Source: Myxococcales bacterium (GTDB taxonomy: Bacteria > Myxococcota_A > Polyangia > Polyangiales > Polyangiaceae). Taken from it: a stretch of 64,000 nt of DNA. The notes under the pieces are model-generated. The model was not told the DNA's origin. It did no database searches and saw nothing but the letters and a program-made list of their open reading frames with translations. Every line of letters starts with the position of its first letter. The stretch's first letter is position 1. Shown here piece after piece: positions 49,136 to 56,714 of this stretch. Where the stretch lies: the NCBI GenBank assembly GCA_016706225.1, contig JADJKB010000013.1, positions 229,780 to 293,779 on the forward strand, given 5' to 3'. The position numbers and the translations under genes are program-made.

Positions 49136-49753
49136 TCACGCGACGCTGGCAATGCCCCGAATGCTCGGCCGTACGAAGGGCAGCGCCTTCCTCATACTCT
49201 CGCGGGTCAAGGACACGATCTCGAAGCCCGCTCGCTGCATGAGTTGATCGGTCCGGCGCGTGAGGTGGCAGCCGGCCACCATGCGGACCCAGAGCGGCTC
49301 GATGCGCTCTTGCCAGGCCAAGCGCGGCGAGCCGGCGGCGGCCGCGACGTGCTCGATGAAAACCAACCGACCGCCGGGCCTGAGGACACGGCGCACCTCT
49401 CGCAGCGTTAGCTCCGGATCCGGTACGCTGCAGAGCACGAGCGTCGATACGACCACGTCGATGCTCCGGGCGTCACACGGCAAACGCTCTGCGGAGGCAG
49501 CGAGGATCTCCGGATGAAGCACCGAGTCCGCCGCCCGCGCGACCAGACTTCGTCGCATGTGACGGTCCGGTTCACACAGCACCAACCGCGACAGTTTCGG
49601 CGAGTAGTGCGCGAGATTTGCGCCGGTCCCTGCGCCGATCTCGAGCACGTCGCCGTGCTCCCGCCCGATCAGCTCGCGACGCCACTCGGAGAGACACGCC
49701 TGCTCCGACTTCTGCATGAAGCGGTCGTAGATTTTCGCGAGGAGCCAGGACAT
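49136..49753 (-). CDS. Class I SAM-dependent methyltransferase
   Basis: 205 residues from ATG 49753 (a further ATG at 49798 would enter the divergent promoter). SAM-binding motif I is VLEIGAGTGANL, followed by the acidic loop and motif post-I (VVSTLVLCSVPDPELTLREV, then LRPGGRLVFIEH), the pattern of UbiE/Methyltransf_11-type enzymes. The substrate is unknown. Divergent from the MepA-like endopeptidase gene and convergent in direction with no partner. Confidence 0.9.
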   Translation of the reverse strand: MSWLLAKIYDRFMQKSEQACLSEWRRELIGREHGDVLEIGAGTGANLAHYSPKLSRLVLCEPDRHMRRSLVARAADSVLHPEILAASAERLPCDARSIDVVVSTLVLCSVPDPELTLREVRRVLRPGGRLVFIEHVAAAAGSPRLAWQERIEPLWVRMVAGCHLTRRTDQLMQRAGFEIVSLTRESMRKALPFVRPSIRGIASVA

Positions 49754-49813
49754 GGGTTCAGCGGGCGGAGCTCGAGAAGTGGCACGCGCGACGAGCATAG
49801 CCTAGCGTTCGGG

Positions 49814-50998
49814 GTGGTGCGCGGCCGGCTCCTGACACTCCTGTCGCTCGCTCTGTTCGCCTGCGCTGCCCGTACTCCGACGGCGCCGCCACCTGCGGCG
49901 CCCTCCAAGGTCGACTCAGCGACGGCGGCGGCGAGCCCCCTTCCCGAGCGCCCGGCCTCCCCCGCCGAAGGGGCGGACTCGGAGTATCTGTCGGATGGGG
50001 ACGACGAACCCGACGACGGAGATCAACCAGGCGACAACGATGTTTCGGCGCCGCCGGCGACCGCTGCGCCGCGTCCGCCGCATCCCTTGGACGGGAAATC
50101 CAAATCGGAGATCGCCCGCAGCTTCGAGGCCGATAAGACCAGCATCGGTTCGGTGACACTCGGTCGCCCGGGCGCCGGCGCGCTCTTGAACGGGGTGCAG
50201 ATGCCTCGCGCTGAAGGCTGGATACTGATCGATCCAGCCAACGCCTACGGCACCCAGGAGACGGTCGATTTCTTGCGCCGCGCCATCAGCAAGGTGCGCG
50301 AGCAGTTCCCGGGTTCTCACGACGTGTTCATCGGCCACATCAGCAGCCGGCGCGGTGGACCGCTGCGCCCGCACATGAGCCATCAAGCCGGCCGCGACGT
50401 CGACCTCAGCTACTTCTACAGCGACGACTCCGCACGTTGGTATCGCCGCGCGGACGCCTCGAACCTGGATCTGCCTCGGACCTGGGCCTTTGTCCGGGCG
50501 TTCGTCACCGAGACGGACGCCGAGCTGATCTTGATCGACCATTCGTTGCAGAAATTGTTGCGCCAACACGCCCTCGACATCCGCGAGGACCCGGCGTGGA
50601 TCGCCTCGCTGTTCGATGGGATCCCGGGCGTGCTGCGCCCTCTCATCTTCCACGCCAAGGGGCACGCAACCCACCTGCACGTGCGTTTTTTCAACCCCAT
50701 TGCCCAGGAGACGGCGGTCCTCGCCCACGACGTGCTCGCGGCCCATGGCTATCAGGGTGCAGCGACTGCGTTCATCACCCACCGCACCAAGAAGGGGGAG
50801 ACGCTGGGCATGCTCGCCAAGAAATACCGGGTCACGGTCCGGGAGATCATGCGCGAGAACGGCCTCCGGACGACCAAGATCCGCGCGAAGCAGCCGTACC
50901 GGATCCCGAGGAAGGGTGCGCTCGGCCGCCCCCCACACGTCTCCATTCCGCCGCGACGTCTGCCGCCCACGAGTGCGGCTCGGAACAAGACGCCCTGA
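49814..50998 (+). CDS. MepA-type murein endopeptidase lipoprotein with LysM
   Basis: 394 residues from GTG 49814. Lipobox LFAC (about residue 17), an acidic linker (about 45-90), then a penicillin-insensitive murein endopeptidase (M74) domain with its zinc ligands in HMSHQAGRDVD (His190, Asp197) and HLHVRF (His289), and a LysM domain at about 320-365 (THRTKKGETLGMLAKKYRV). MepA cuts D-Ala-meso-Dap bonds of peptidoglycan; the LysM domain would bind the wall. E. coli MepA has no LysM or lipid anchor, so this form is tethered to the membrane and to the wall. Confidence 0.92.
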   Translation: MVRGRLLTLLSLALFACAARTPTAPPPAAPSKVDSATAAASPLPERPASPAEGADSEYLSDGDDEPDDGDQPGDNDVSAPPATAAPRPPHPLDGKSKSEIARSFEADKTSIGSVTLGRPGAGALLNGVQMPRAEGWILIDPANAYGTQETVDFLRRAISKVREQFPGSHDVFIGHISSRRGGPLRPHMSHQAGRDVDLSYFYSDDSARWYRRADASNLDLPRTWAFVRAFVTETDAELILIDHSLQKLLRQHALDIREDPAWIASLFDGIPGVLRPLIFHAKGHATHLHVRFFNPIAQETAVLAHDVLAAHGYQGAATAFITHRTKKGETLGMLAKKYRVTVREIMRENGLRTTKIRAKQPYRIPRKGALGRPPHVSIPPRRLPPTSAARNKTP

Positions 50999-51016
50999 GC
51001 GCGCGCTCCGCCGTGT

Positions 51017-51673
51017 TCAGGAGAACACTCGCTCGAGCACCTCGAGCACCGGCCGCACGACGAGCAACCAGAACGCGATCGACGCCACGAAGAGCAGACC
51101 GAGCTGGATCGCCCACAGCAACCAGAACTTCGGGTTCTTCAGGCGCGAGGCGGGAATGGTCAGCAGGCGATCGGCTACGAAACCCGTGCCGACTCGCCGC
51201 ACCGACACCAGCAACTCTCGCGCGTTGTGCGCGGGCAGTGCGAGCCGCAGCCGCGCGTCGATGAGCAGCGGCAGCGGCGTCGAGCCGGAGTAGAGGCGGG
51301 CGCTCCCGTCCGGAGCCACCTCCAGCTTGGCGCGCACGAAGCCCTCCGCAACGCGGCCGGAGGCCAGCGAGTCGAAGCTCACCTCAGGCGGAAGCTCGCG
51401 CGGATCGACCAGCCGGGGCACGAGCGGCAGGATGCCTCCGAGCCCGCGCCCTCCGGCGCCCAGCATGCCGACGGAACCCACCAGACCCCCGGAGAGCATC
51501 CCAAGGCTGAGGATCCCGAAACCCGCCTGCCCCACCACGAAGAACCCCCGGGCGACCTGACCCACGGCAATGAACCCGGTCGCGACCTGCCCGATCGCGA
51601 TGAAGCCGCTGGCGAACTGGCCGATCGCAATGATGCCCGTTGCTTCCTGCCCGACGTCGATGATGGGGCCCAT
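51017..51673 (-). CDS. Gly-rich ten-residue repeat membrane protein
   Basis: 218 residues from ATG 51673, the only ATG and one that avoids overlap with the divergent gene; a GTG at 51757 would add 28 residues. The first 60 residues consist of six ten-residue repeats (ATGIIAIGQF, ASGFIAIGQV, ATGFIAVGQV, ARGFFVVGQA and two looser copies) that would stack as a short beta-solenoid. A beta-rich middle part and one C-terminal membrane helix (WLLWAIQLGLLFVASIAFW) follow. I do not recognise the family. It has no signal peptide, so the repeats may sit in the cytoplasm or insert as hairpins. Confidence 0.68.
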   Translation of the reverse strand: MGPIIDVGQEATGIIAIGQFASGFIAIGQVATGFIAVGQVARGFFVVGQAGFGILSLGMLSGGLVGSVGMLGAGGRGLGGILPLVPRLVDPRELPPEVSFDSLASGRVAEGFVRAKLEVAPDGSARLYSGSTPLPLLIDARLRLALPAHNARELLVSVRRVGTGFVADRLLTIPASRLKNPKFWLLWAIQLGLLFVASIAFWLLVVRPVLEVLERVFS

Positions 51674-51734
51674 CTGCGTGTCGCAGGCTAGCACTTCCGC
51701 GCCGCGAGCAGGAGCGACTAAGCTCGGGGTCAGC

Positions 51735-52676
51735 TTGTACTTCGTCCAGGTCACCACGGAGTTTCAGTGTCGGGCGTGTGGTCACGCCTCGCCGCTCAAT
51801 CACCTCGATCTCGATGGCTCGGTGCGCTGCATGCGCTGTGGTCTCGAGCAGGCGTTCGCGGAGAGCTCCTGGCAGACGGCCATCGACCACGCTCACGCCG
51901 TGGGCGATCTGGCGGGCTCGCCGGAGGGGCGCAACCCGAGCGGATGGTTGTCCATCGCCGCCGAGAATCCGTTCAAGGCGGTGACGACCGCAGTGCACCA
52001 GCAATCCGGAATGGTGAGTGAGCGCGGCATGCAAGTGCCCACCTCACTTCGCACGACCGCCATCGTGGCGGAGCCGAAGTGTGTGACGTGCAACGTGCCG
52101 CTCGTTTTCCGCAGCGAGGGGACGGAGCTCGTCTCACGTTGTAGTCGCTGTTCCGAGACGCGGAAGTACCGCTTGCCTCCCGGTGCGCGCGAGCGTTTTC
52201 CGGGTCTGGTTGGCGTCATGACCGACGAACACCGCTCGGATCAGCTCGTCACTCGGGTGGACGATGATCGCGAGCGACCGGGCGCGGTGGCGCTCTCGTG
52301 TCCGAGCTGCGGTGGTGCCTTGCAGGTTGCGCCGGGCGAACGCATCGTGGCGTGCGGATACTGCGGTGCGTCGTCGCGCATCCCCGAGAAGGTCTACCTT
52401 CGCGCGGGAGATCCGAATCTGCGACCGGAGCCCTGGTGGCTGGCTTTCGACGGCCCGTCCCGCACGCGCCGTCGGCTCGAGCGTGACCCCGCTATCCCAC
52501 GCGAACCGGGCGACGAAGCCACCGACATCCAGGCCGTCGAGCCTCCCAAGCGCAAGAAAGCGGCGCCAGCCGATCTGGCGCTGGTGATCATCCTGCCGCT
52601 CTTGTTTCTGATGATTGCCGGGCTTCTCGACTATCTGGTGCTCGGTCAGCTCGAGCTCGACCTGAGCGCATTCTGA
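51735..52676 (+). CDS. Triple zinc-ribbon protein with C-terminal membrane helix
   Basis: 313 residues from TTG 51735; GTG 51678 is the alternative. Three CxxC...CxxC ribbons are visible: CRACG with CMRCG, CVTCN with CSRCS, and CPSCG with CGYCG. A single membrane helix ends the protein (LALVIILPLLFLMIAGLLDYLVLG), leaving the ribbons in the cytoplasm. It is divergent from the ten-residue-repeat membrane protein; the two share their upstream region and may be functionally linked. Unknown function. Confidence 0.75.
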   Translation: MYFVQVTTEFQCRACGHASPLNHLDLDGSVRCMRCGLEQAFAESSWQTAIDHAHAVGDLAGSPEGRNPSGWLSIAAENPFKAVTTAVHQQSGMVSERGMQVPTSLRTTAIVAEPKCVTCNVPLVFRSEGTELVSRCSRCSETRKYRLPPGARERFPGLVGVMTDEHRSDQLVTRVDDDRERPGAVALSCPSCGGALQVAPGERIVACGYCGASSRIPEKVYLRAGDPNLRPEPWWLAFDGPSRTRRRLERDPAIPREPGDEATDIQAVEPPKRKKAAPADLALVIILPLLFLMIAGLLDYLVLGQLELDLSAF

Positions 52677-52717
52677 GCCTTTACGTGCCCGTGTGAAGCG
52701 GCTACGAGTCGCGCTCC

Positions 52718-53611
52718 GTGGCTGCGCCCCTCGAGTTCAAGCGCCGGGTCCGTCTGCCGGATCCCGAGGAACCGCCGATGCCGCGGCCGCGACGCTCGCG
52801 AGCTCTCGGTGTGGGCTTCTCGGCGTGGCTCGCATCGGTGGGTGTGGCGTGGGGCGTCAACGCGGGCACGTTCCCGGTCGCCGTGTGGCTCGACGACGTG
52901 TCGGCTCACTCGATCTCGTCGCCGCGGGCCGAGCGGCAGCGTCCGGGCGCGCCGCCGCCTGCGTTTCCAAACCCGATGCCAGAGCCGACACCCGCTGCGC
53001 CGGCTCCCCCCGCTGCACCCGCCGTGGCCATGGCGGAGGAAGCGTCCGCGCCGCCCGAGTCCCCGGTGCTCGACCAACCTAGCGCCTTGGCGATCGAGCC
53101 GGCACTCCCCTCGCCCCGCGAGGTTGGGCCGCTCGCCGCACGGGGAAGCCTGACGCCCGAGCCCGCGCCGGCGGTCGTCGATCCGCCAACCCGCGAGCGC
53201 GCCGCAGTCGCACCCAGCCGAGAGCCTCCCGCTCTGCCGCCGCGCCCGAGCGCCGTCGAGCCTCCGCCGAGCGGCCCGGGTTCGAGTGACGGCACGTCCT
53301 GCGAAGCGGCCGTCGCGTCGTCGTCGGACTCGATCGAGATCGGAAAAGATCGCGGCCCCGCCGATCTGCGCGCGTCGGACTACGCGCGCGTGCTCAATGG
53401 CGGAGGTTATTTGAGCCCGTGCGGCGTCCCGACTCGAACCAGCGTCGACGTCTGCGTGGCGGTGCAGAACGGCCGCGCCCTGGGTGTCACCGTGCGAACG
53501 TCGCCGCGCTCACCGAACATCGAACGCTGCGTCGCGCGCGGCGTCCGCCGCCTGGCCTTCCCGCGCCATCCCCGCTTCGACGTCGCGCGCACGCGTTTCG
53601 CTGCGGAGTGA
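52718..53611 (+). CDS. TonB-like protein with AgmX/PglI-type tail
   Basis: 297 residues from GTG 52718. A short cytoplasmic start, one membrane helix (FSAWLASVGVAWGV), a long Pro/Ala/Glu-rich region (about 65-190) and a C-terminal domain (about 225-297) with the pattern TSVDVCVAVQNGRALGVTV, ERCVARGVRRLAFP, which matches the AgmX/PglI-type C-terminal domain of myxobacterial TonB-like proteins. Its role is likely a periplasm-spanning energy or structural link. No ExbB/ExbD genes nearby. The partial repeat copy C begins a few bases after its stop. Confidence 0.8.
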   Translation: MAAPLEFKRRVRLPDPEEPPMPRPRRSRALGVGFSAWLASVGVAWGVNAGTFPVAVWLDDVSAHSISSPRAERQRPGAPPPAFPNPMPEPTPAAPAPPAAPAVAMAEEASAPPESPVLDQPSALAIEPALPSPREVGPLAARGSLTPEPAPAVVDPPTRERAAVAPSREPPALPPRPSAVEPPPSGPGSSDGTSCEAAVASSSDSIEIGKDRGPADLRASDYARVLNGGGYLSPCGVPTRTSVDVCVAVQNGRALGVTVRTSPRSPNIERCVARGVRRLAFPRHPRFDVARTRFAAE

Positions 53612-53617
53612 GGCGCT

Positions 53618-53660
53618 ACAGCGCCGAACAGGTTGAACGTCGTTTGTTTTCAGCGGCTCG
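53618..53660. repeat. Dispersed hairpin-rich repeat, partial copy C
   Basis: Only the left about 40 bases of the element seen at 4950-5110 and 6417-6579 (from AGCGCCGAACAGGTT through TTTGTTTTCAGCG) remain here. A TGTTCGGCGG near 53725 could be a decayed right half. As in copy B it lies directly behind a plus-strand stop codon. Confidence 0.75.
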
Positions 53661-53737
53661 CGCACCCGGCCGAGGTCACAGAGGTGAGCGGCGTGCGCGC
53701 TGGCAGGCGTGTTCGCGCGACAAATGTTCGGCGGTGA

Positions 53738-54121
53738 CCAGCTCGCCGCTCGGATCGAGGTGATCGCCGACGGGGCGGTTCCAGACGGCGCGCCGAACGG
53801 CGTGCGCTTTCAGCGGCTCGTGCTACCGGGGACTACGCCCGTGAAATCGAGGCGCTCTACGCCGAGGCGCTCGATGAGGCCGTGACGCTTGAGACGGTGC
53901 GGGAGGAGCCGGCCGTGAGAATGCTCGTCCTTCTCCCCGAGTACCTCACCGTCATCGCGATGTGGGGCCGCGACGACGTGGCTTTCGAGACACTGGTCAG
54001 AGCGATCAAACCGTAGACAACCGCGGACATCATCCGGCGACACCTCGGGCCGTACGCGGTCAAATTGTTCCAGCGGCGAGTCGAGGAGGTCGAGTGGAAG
54101 GCGTCGCGCGGGCGAGGGTGA
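53738..54121 (+). pseudogene. Reading frame interrupted by an amber codon, unknown family
   Basis: One plus-strand frame stays open from 53738 to a TGA at 54119-54121 apart from a single TAG at 54014. Before the TAG it reads like protein (GDYAREIEALYAEALDEAV, VRMLVLLPEYLTVIAMWG, VAFETLVRAIKP), and after it continues in the same frame (TTADIIRRHLGPYAVKLFQR and EEVEWKA). I see no start codon in good context, and the segment lies among repeat fragments, so I read it as a remnant of a gene with a premature stop. I do not recognise it. The opposite-strand open frame has a Arg/Ala-rich shadow composition and is rejected. Confidence 0.45.
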
Positions 54122-54279
54122 GGGCGCCGCCCCCGCGCTGTTCCGAACCCCCTCCAGGGCCCGCCGCTCCGGCCGCTTGATTTCCGCTGCTCTTGATCCA
54201 GTTCGGCGTCGTCCCGCAGACGGCCGTTTGCGGGACGCTCGTTGGAAGTCAGGCGTCAAGAGGTGTAGCCCGCCGTTCC

Positions 54280-54951
54280 CTATTTGCCGCAGACACAACA
54301 AGCACCGGCACCGCAGAAAGGCAGCGCGCAAAACTGAGTCAGCGCCGGGTTGGACGAAAGGAGCTGGTTACCGCACGCCTGACAGGTCGTACCCGTGCAG
54401 TAACGAGCTGCGGGATACGGGAAGCTGTGAGCTGCGCAAACAGCTTCCGAAAGGCAATACTGCGCGCAGTCTGTTTGGCTGCACATCGCGCCGGCTCCAC
54501 CTCCGCCGCCACTTCCTCCCACCCCACCGGTTCCTCCACTCGTTACCCCGCCAGTTCCGCCACCCGTACCGTCACCACCCGTCGCGCCCGTCCCGCCGCC
54601 CCCGCTCGGCGCTCCGCCCCCGCTCGGCGCTCCGCCCCCGCTCGGCGCTCCGCCCCCGCTCGGCGCACCTCCACCGCTCGGCGTCCCGCCCGTCCCACCA
54701 GTCCCGCCGCCTGCGCTCGCGCCGGCCATGCCGCCGACGGCCGAGGTTCCGCCGCTAGCGCCGCCGCTGCCGGCAGTGCCGCCGCTGCCGCCGGTCGCGC
54801 CGGTTCCGCCGCTTCCCCCTGTCGCGCCAGCACCCGCTACGGAGTTGCACGTCTTCGTCTTCTCGCAGTCGTCGTCGCTCGAACAGCCGGACCCAAGTGC
54901 GAGCGCGAAGGACACCGCCTTTACAGTCATACCCACTATGCGTCCGTTCAT
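54280..54951 (-). CDS. Gly-rich lipoprotein with Cys-rich C-terminus
   Basis: 223 residues. ATG 54951 (or ATG 54930 at the Met before TVKAV). Signal peptide with lipobox GSGC and CSSDDDCEKTKTC, then about 115 residues of Gly/Ser/Thr/Ala spacer including a tandem GGGAPS block, and a C-terminal module with about ten cysteines (CSQTDCAQYCLSEAVC, CCVCGK). Paralogous to the neighbouring frameshifted gene in its N-terminus. Unknown function; presumably a surface protein held away from the membrane by the spacer. Confidence 0.72.
   Translation of the reverse strand: MNGRIVGMTVKAVSFALALGSGCSSDDDCEKTKTCNSVAGAGATGGSGGTGATGGSGGTAGSGGASGGTSAVGGMAGASAGGGTGGTGGTPSGGGAPSGGGAPSGGGAPSGGGAPSGGGGTGATGGDGTGGGTGGVTSGGTGGVGGSGGGGGAGAMCSQTDCAQYCLSEAVCAAHSFPYPAARYCTGTTCQACGNQLLSSNPALTQFCALPFCGAGACCVCGK
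54601..54690. repeat. 18-base tandem repeats in Gly-rich lipoprotein gene
   Basis: Three perfect copies of CCCGCTCGGCGCTCCGCC followed by two diverged ones, encoding repeated GGGAPS on the minus strand. The unit is a multiple of three, so copy changes alter length without changing frame. Confidence 0.95.
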
Positions 54952-55008
54952 GATGGTTTCTCCAGTCGGCGTTCGCTCACTGTGAACGCCGTGCGTGCGC
55001 TCGCTCGC

Positions 55009-55658
55009 TCACTGCCAGTCGGCGCAAAAACCCTGATCGCACGTGGCAAGGGAGTACGGTGCGCAGTCCGGCGTCGACTGGCACGACGGATAGCAGCGGG
55101 ATTTGGCGCCAGCGTCGGCCGAGTCTGCTTTGCAAACATTCTTGCGGCCGAGCTCATTCGTATCGCCGGTGCACCGCCCCGCGCAGTCGGCGTCGCCTTG
55201 GCAAAACTTGCCGACCGGCACGCACCAGCCGGTGGCACCATACGTCGCGAAGTCACCAGATGCGCAGTCGGATGCCTTGGTGCAGGGATCGCCGGTGCCC
55301 TTGAGACCAGTGGTGCAGGTGAAGCCCCCGCCGGCACCCCCGCTCGAAGTTCCTCCGCCGGCGGGCGCACCGCCGCCAGCTGGCAATCCTCCACCGCCAG
55401 TTGGCGCACCGCCGGTGCCACCGCCGCCTTGGGCGCCGCCGACAGCGCCAGTGCCACCAGATGGCTGCCCACCCCGGCGGCACCGCCCACCCCGGCGGCA
55501 CCGCCCACCCCGGCGGCACCGCCCACCCCGGCGGCACCGCCCGAGGACGCGCACGTCTTCGTGCTCTCACAGTCGTCTTCTGAGGAACAGGCGGGCCCGA
55601 GTGCAAGGGCGACGGACAAGAGCATGCACACTGTGCCGGTTGCGGTCTGCGAAGCCAT
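55009..55658 (-). pseudogene. Gly-rich Cys-rich lipoprotein gene with frameshift
   Basis: The N-terminus (ATG 55658, lipobox GPAC, then SEDDCESTKTC) parallels the neighbouring lipoprotein. It continues through four GGAAGV repeats to about 55470, where the frame that keeps a sensible sequence changes: QPSGGTGAVGG and a Cys-rich C-terminus (FTCTTGLKGTGDPC, CVPVGKFCQGDADC, ending at 55009) lie one frame over. The junction is in a G-rich stretch (GGGGTGGGC on the coding strand), and one missing base would restore the frame. Either the gene is broken, phase-variable, or the base is an assembly error. In its present form the first frame would read on with shadow-like composition. Confidence 0.7.
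55470..55541. repeat. Four perfect 18-base tandem repeats
   Basis: CACCCCGGCGGCACCGCC occurs four times without a mismatch, encoding GGAAGV on the minus strand. The frameshift of the host gene falls at its low-coordinate border. Confidence 0.97.
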
Positions 55659-55670
55659 TGATCAATTCCC

Positions 55671-56714
55671 CTAGAAACGTCCGAACAACGCTGCGCTGCC
55701 CGGTCCGAATTGCACCGTCAACGCCGAAGTCCGCGAGGCATAGGGCTCGTCGGCACTCGGCCAGAGAAGGAACGTCACGACGCCTCCAACGACGCCGACG
55801 GCCAGCGACCCCCACGCGATGGTCGTGTTCGCGTTCCGCTTGTCCCGTGCGTCGGCGGCATCACCACACCTGCCGTTCGCTGGGTATTTGTTGCAGAAGT
55901 CCTTGTCCGCGGGGAGTTGCGCGAGGGCCTCGTCTTCCTTGTCACTCTCGTTGCTGGCCAGGACGAAGAAGGTAACCCCAACGCCCAGCCCAACCGCAGC
56001 GACAACTCCACCGGCAATCCACGGCGACGCACCGCGCCCGGACTGCCCTTTCGATGTGCGCGCGGGCGCGACGGTCCCTTGCTCCGCGCCGGCACCTGGT
56101 GTGTCAGCGGCACCTGGTGTGTCAGCGGCACTTGCGCCCGAGGTCTCCAAGCGAGAGCCAACGCTTGCCCTGTGCTCGCGGCTCTCCCCCTCTCTGACCA
56201 CGATCTTCCGCCGCGCGTCCCTCCGCCCCGCTGCAACGACGACGACCCAGTGCTCCCCGGGGTTCACCGGCAGCGCGACGCCGAGGCTATCGGGCTCGAC
56301 CTCGCGCCCGTCACGTTTCACCGTCGTGCCTTCGGGAGCACCGGGCGCCAGCTTGATCGTCAATCGCGGCGTCCTCTTCTCGAGCGCGCCGATCTCCTTC
56401 TCCACTGGCCCGATGCGCGGGTCACCGGGCTGGAGCAGCGCTCGAGCGGCCTGATACGCGAGCAGCGCGCTCGCAACCTTCCCGCTCTTTTCGAAGCAGT
56501 CGCCCAAACTGACGCCAGTCCCCGCCGCGGGATCGATGCGGTAGCTCTCCTCGAGCTTTGGGCACGCGGCCTCGTAGTCGCCCTTCTTGAGCAGCGCCCG
56601 CCCCTCTCGAAAGAGCGCATCGGCCTTCGCGACGTCGCGGCCTTGTGGCCACGCCGTGGTGGCGATCAACATGAGCGCCAACGCCAGCGCCGTGACTCGA
56701 GTCATCGCCCTCAA
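55671..56714 (-). CDS. TPR/PEGA membrane protein coupled to a Ser/Thr kinase
   Basis: 347 residues from TTG 56714 (AGGAG eight bases upstream, TTGA overlap with the kinase stop) or 344 from ATG 56705. Signal peptide, TPR-like helices (about 25-115; LFREGRALLKKGDYEAAC, SLGDCFEKSGKVASALLAY), a PEGA-type beta domain (about 120-180), a linker with APAA/DTPGA repeats, and two membrane segments near the C-terminus. Proteins of this layout often lie next to Hanks-type kinases in myxobacteria. The role is unknown; the coupling suggests a kinase target or a scaffold. Confidence 0.78.
   Translation of the reverse strand: MRAMTRVTALALALMLIATTAWPQGRDVAKADALFREGRALLKKGDYEAACPKLEESYRIDPAAGTGVSLGDCFEKSGKVASALLAYQAARALLQPGDPRIGPVEKEIGALEKRTPRLTIKLAPGAPEGTTVKRDGREVEPDSLGVALPVNPGEHWVVVVAAGRRDARRKIVVREGESREHRASVGSRLETSGASAADTPGAADTPGAGAEQGTVAPARTSKGQSGRGASPWIAGGVVAAVGLGVGVTFFVLASNESDKEDEALAQLPADKDFCNKYPANGRCGDAADARDKRNANTTIAWGSLAVGVVGGVVTFLLWPSADEPYASRTSALTVQFGPGSAALFGRF

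Noticed and set aside
53810..54331. A minus-strand open frame covering the interrupted gene.
   Set aside because: Arg/Leu-rich shadow composition; the plus frame reads like protein on both sides of one TAG.
54601..54690. Possible CRISPR array from evenly spaced repeats (also 55470-55541 and 63137-63796).
   Set aside because: Repeats are contiguous with no spacers and lie in frame within coding sequence.
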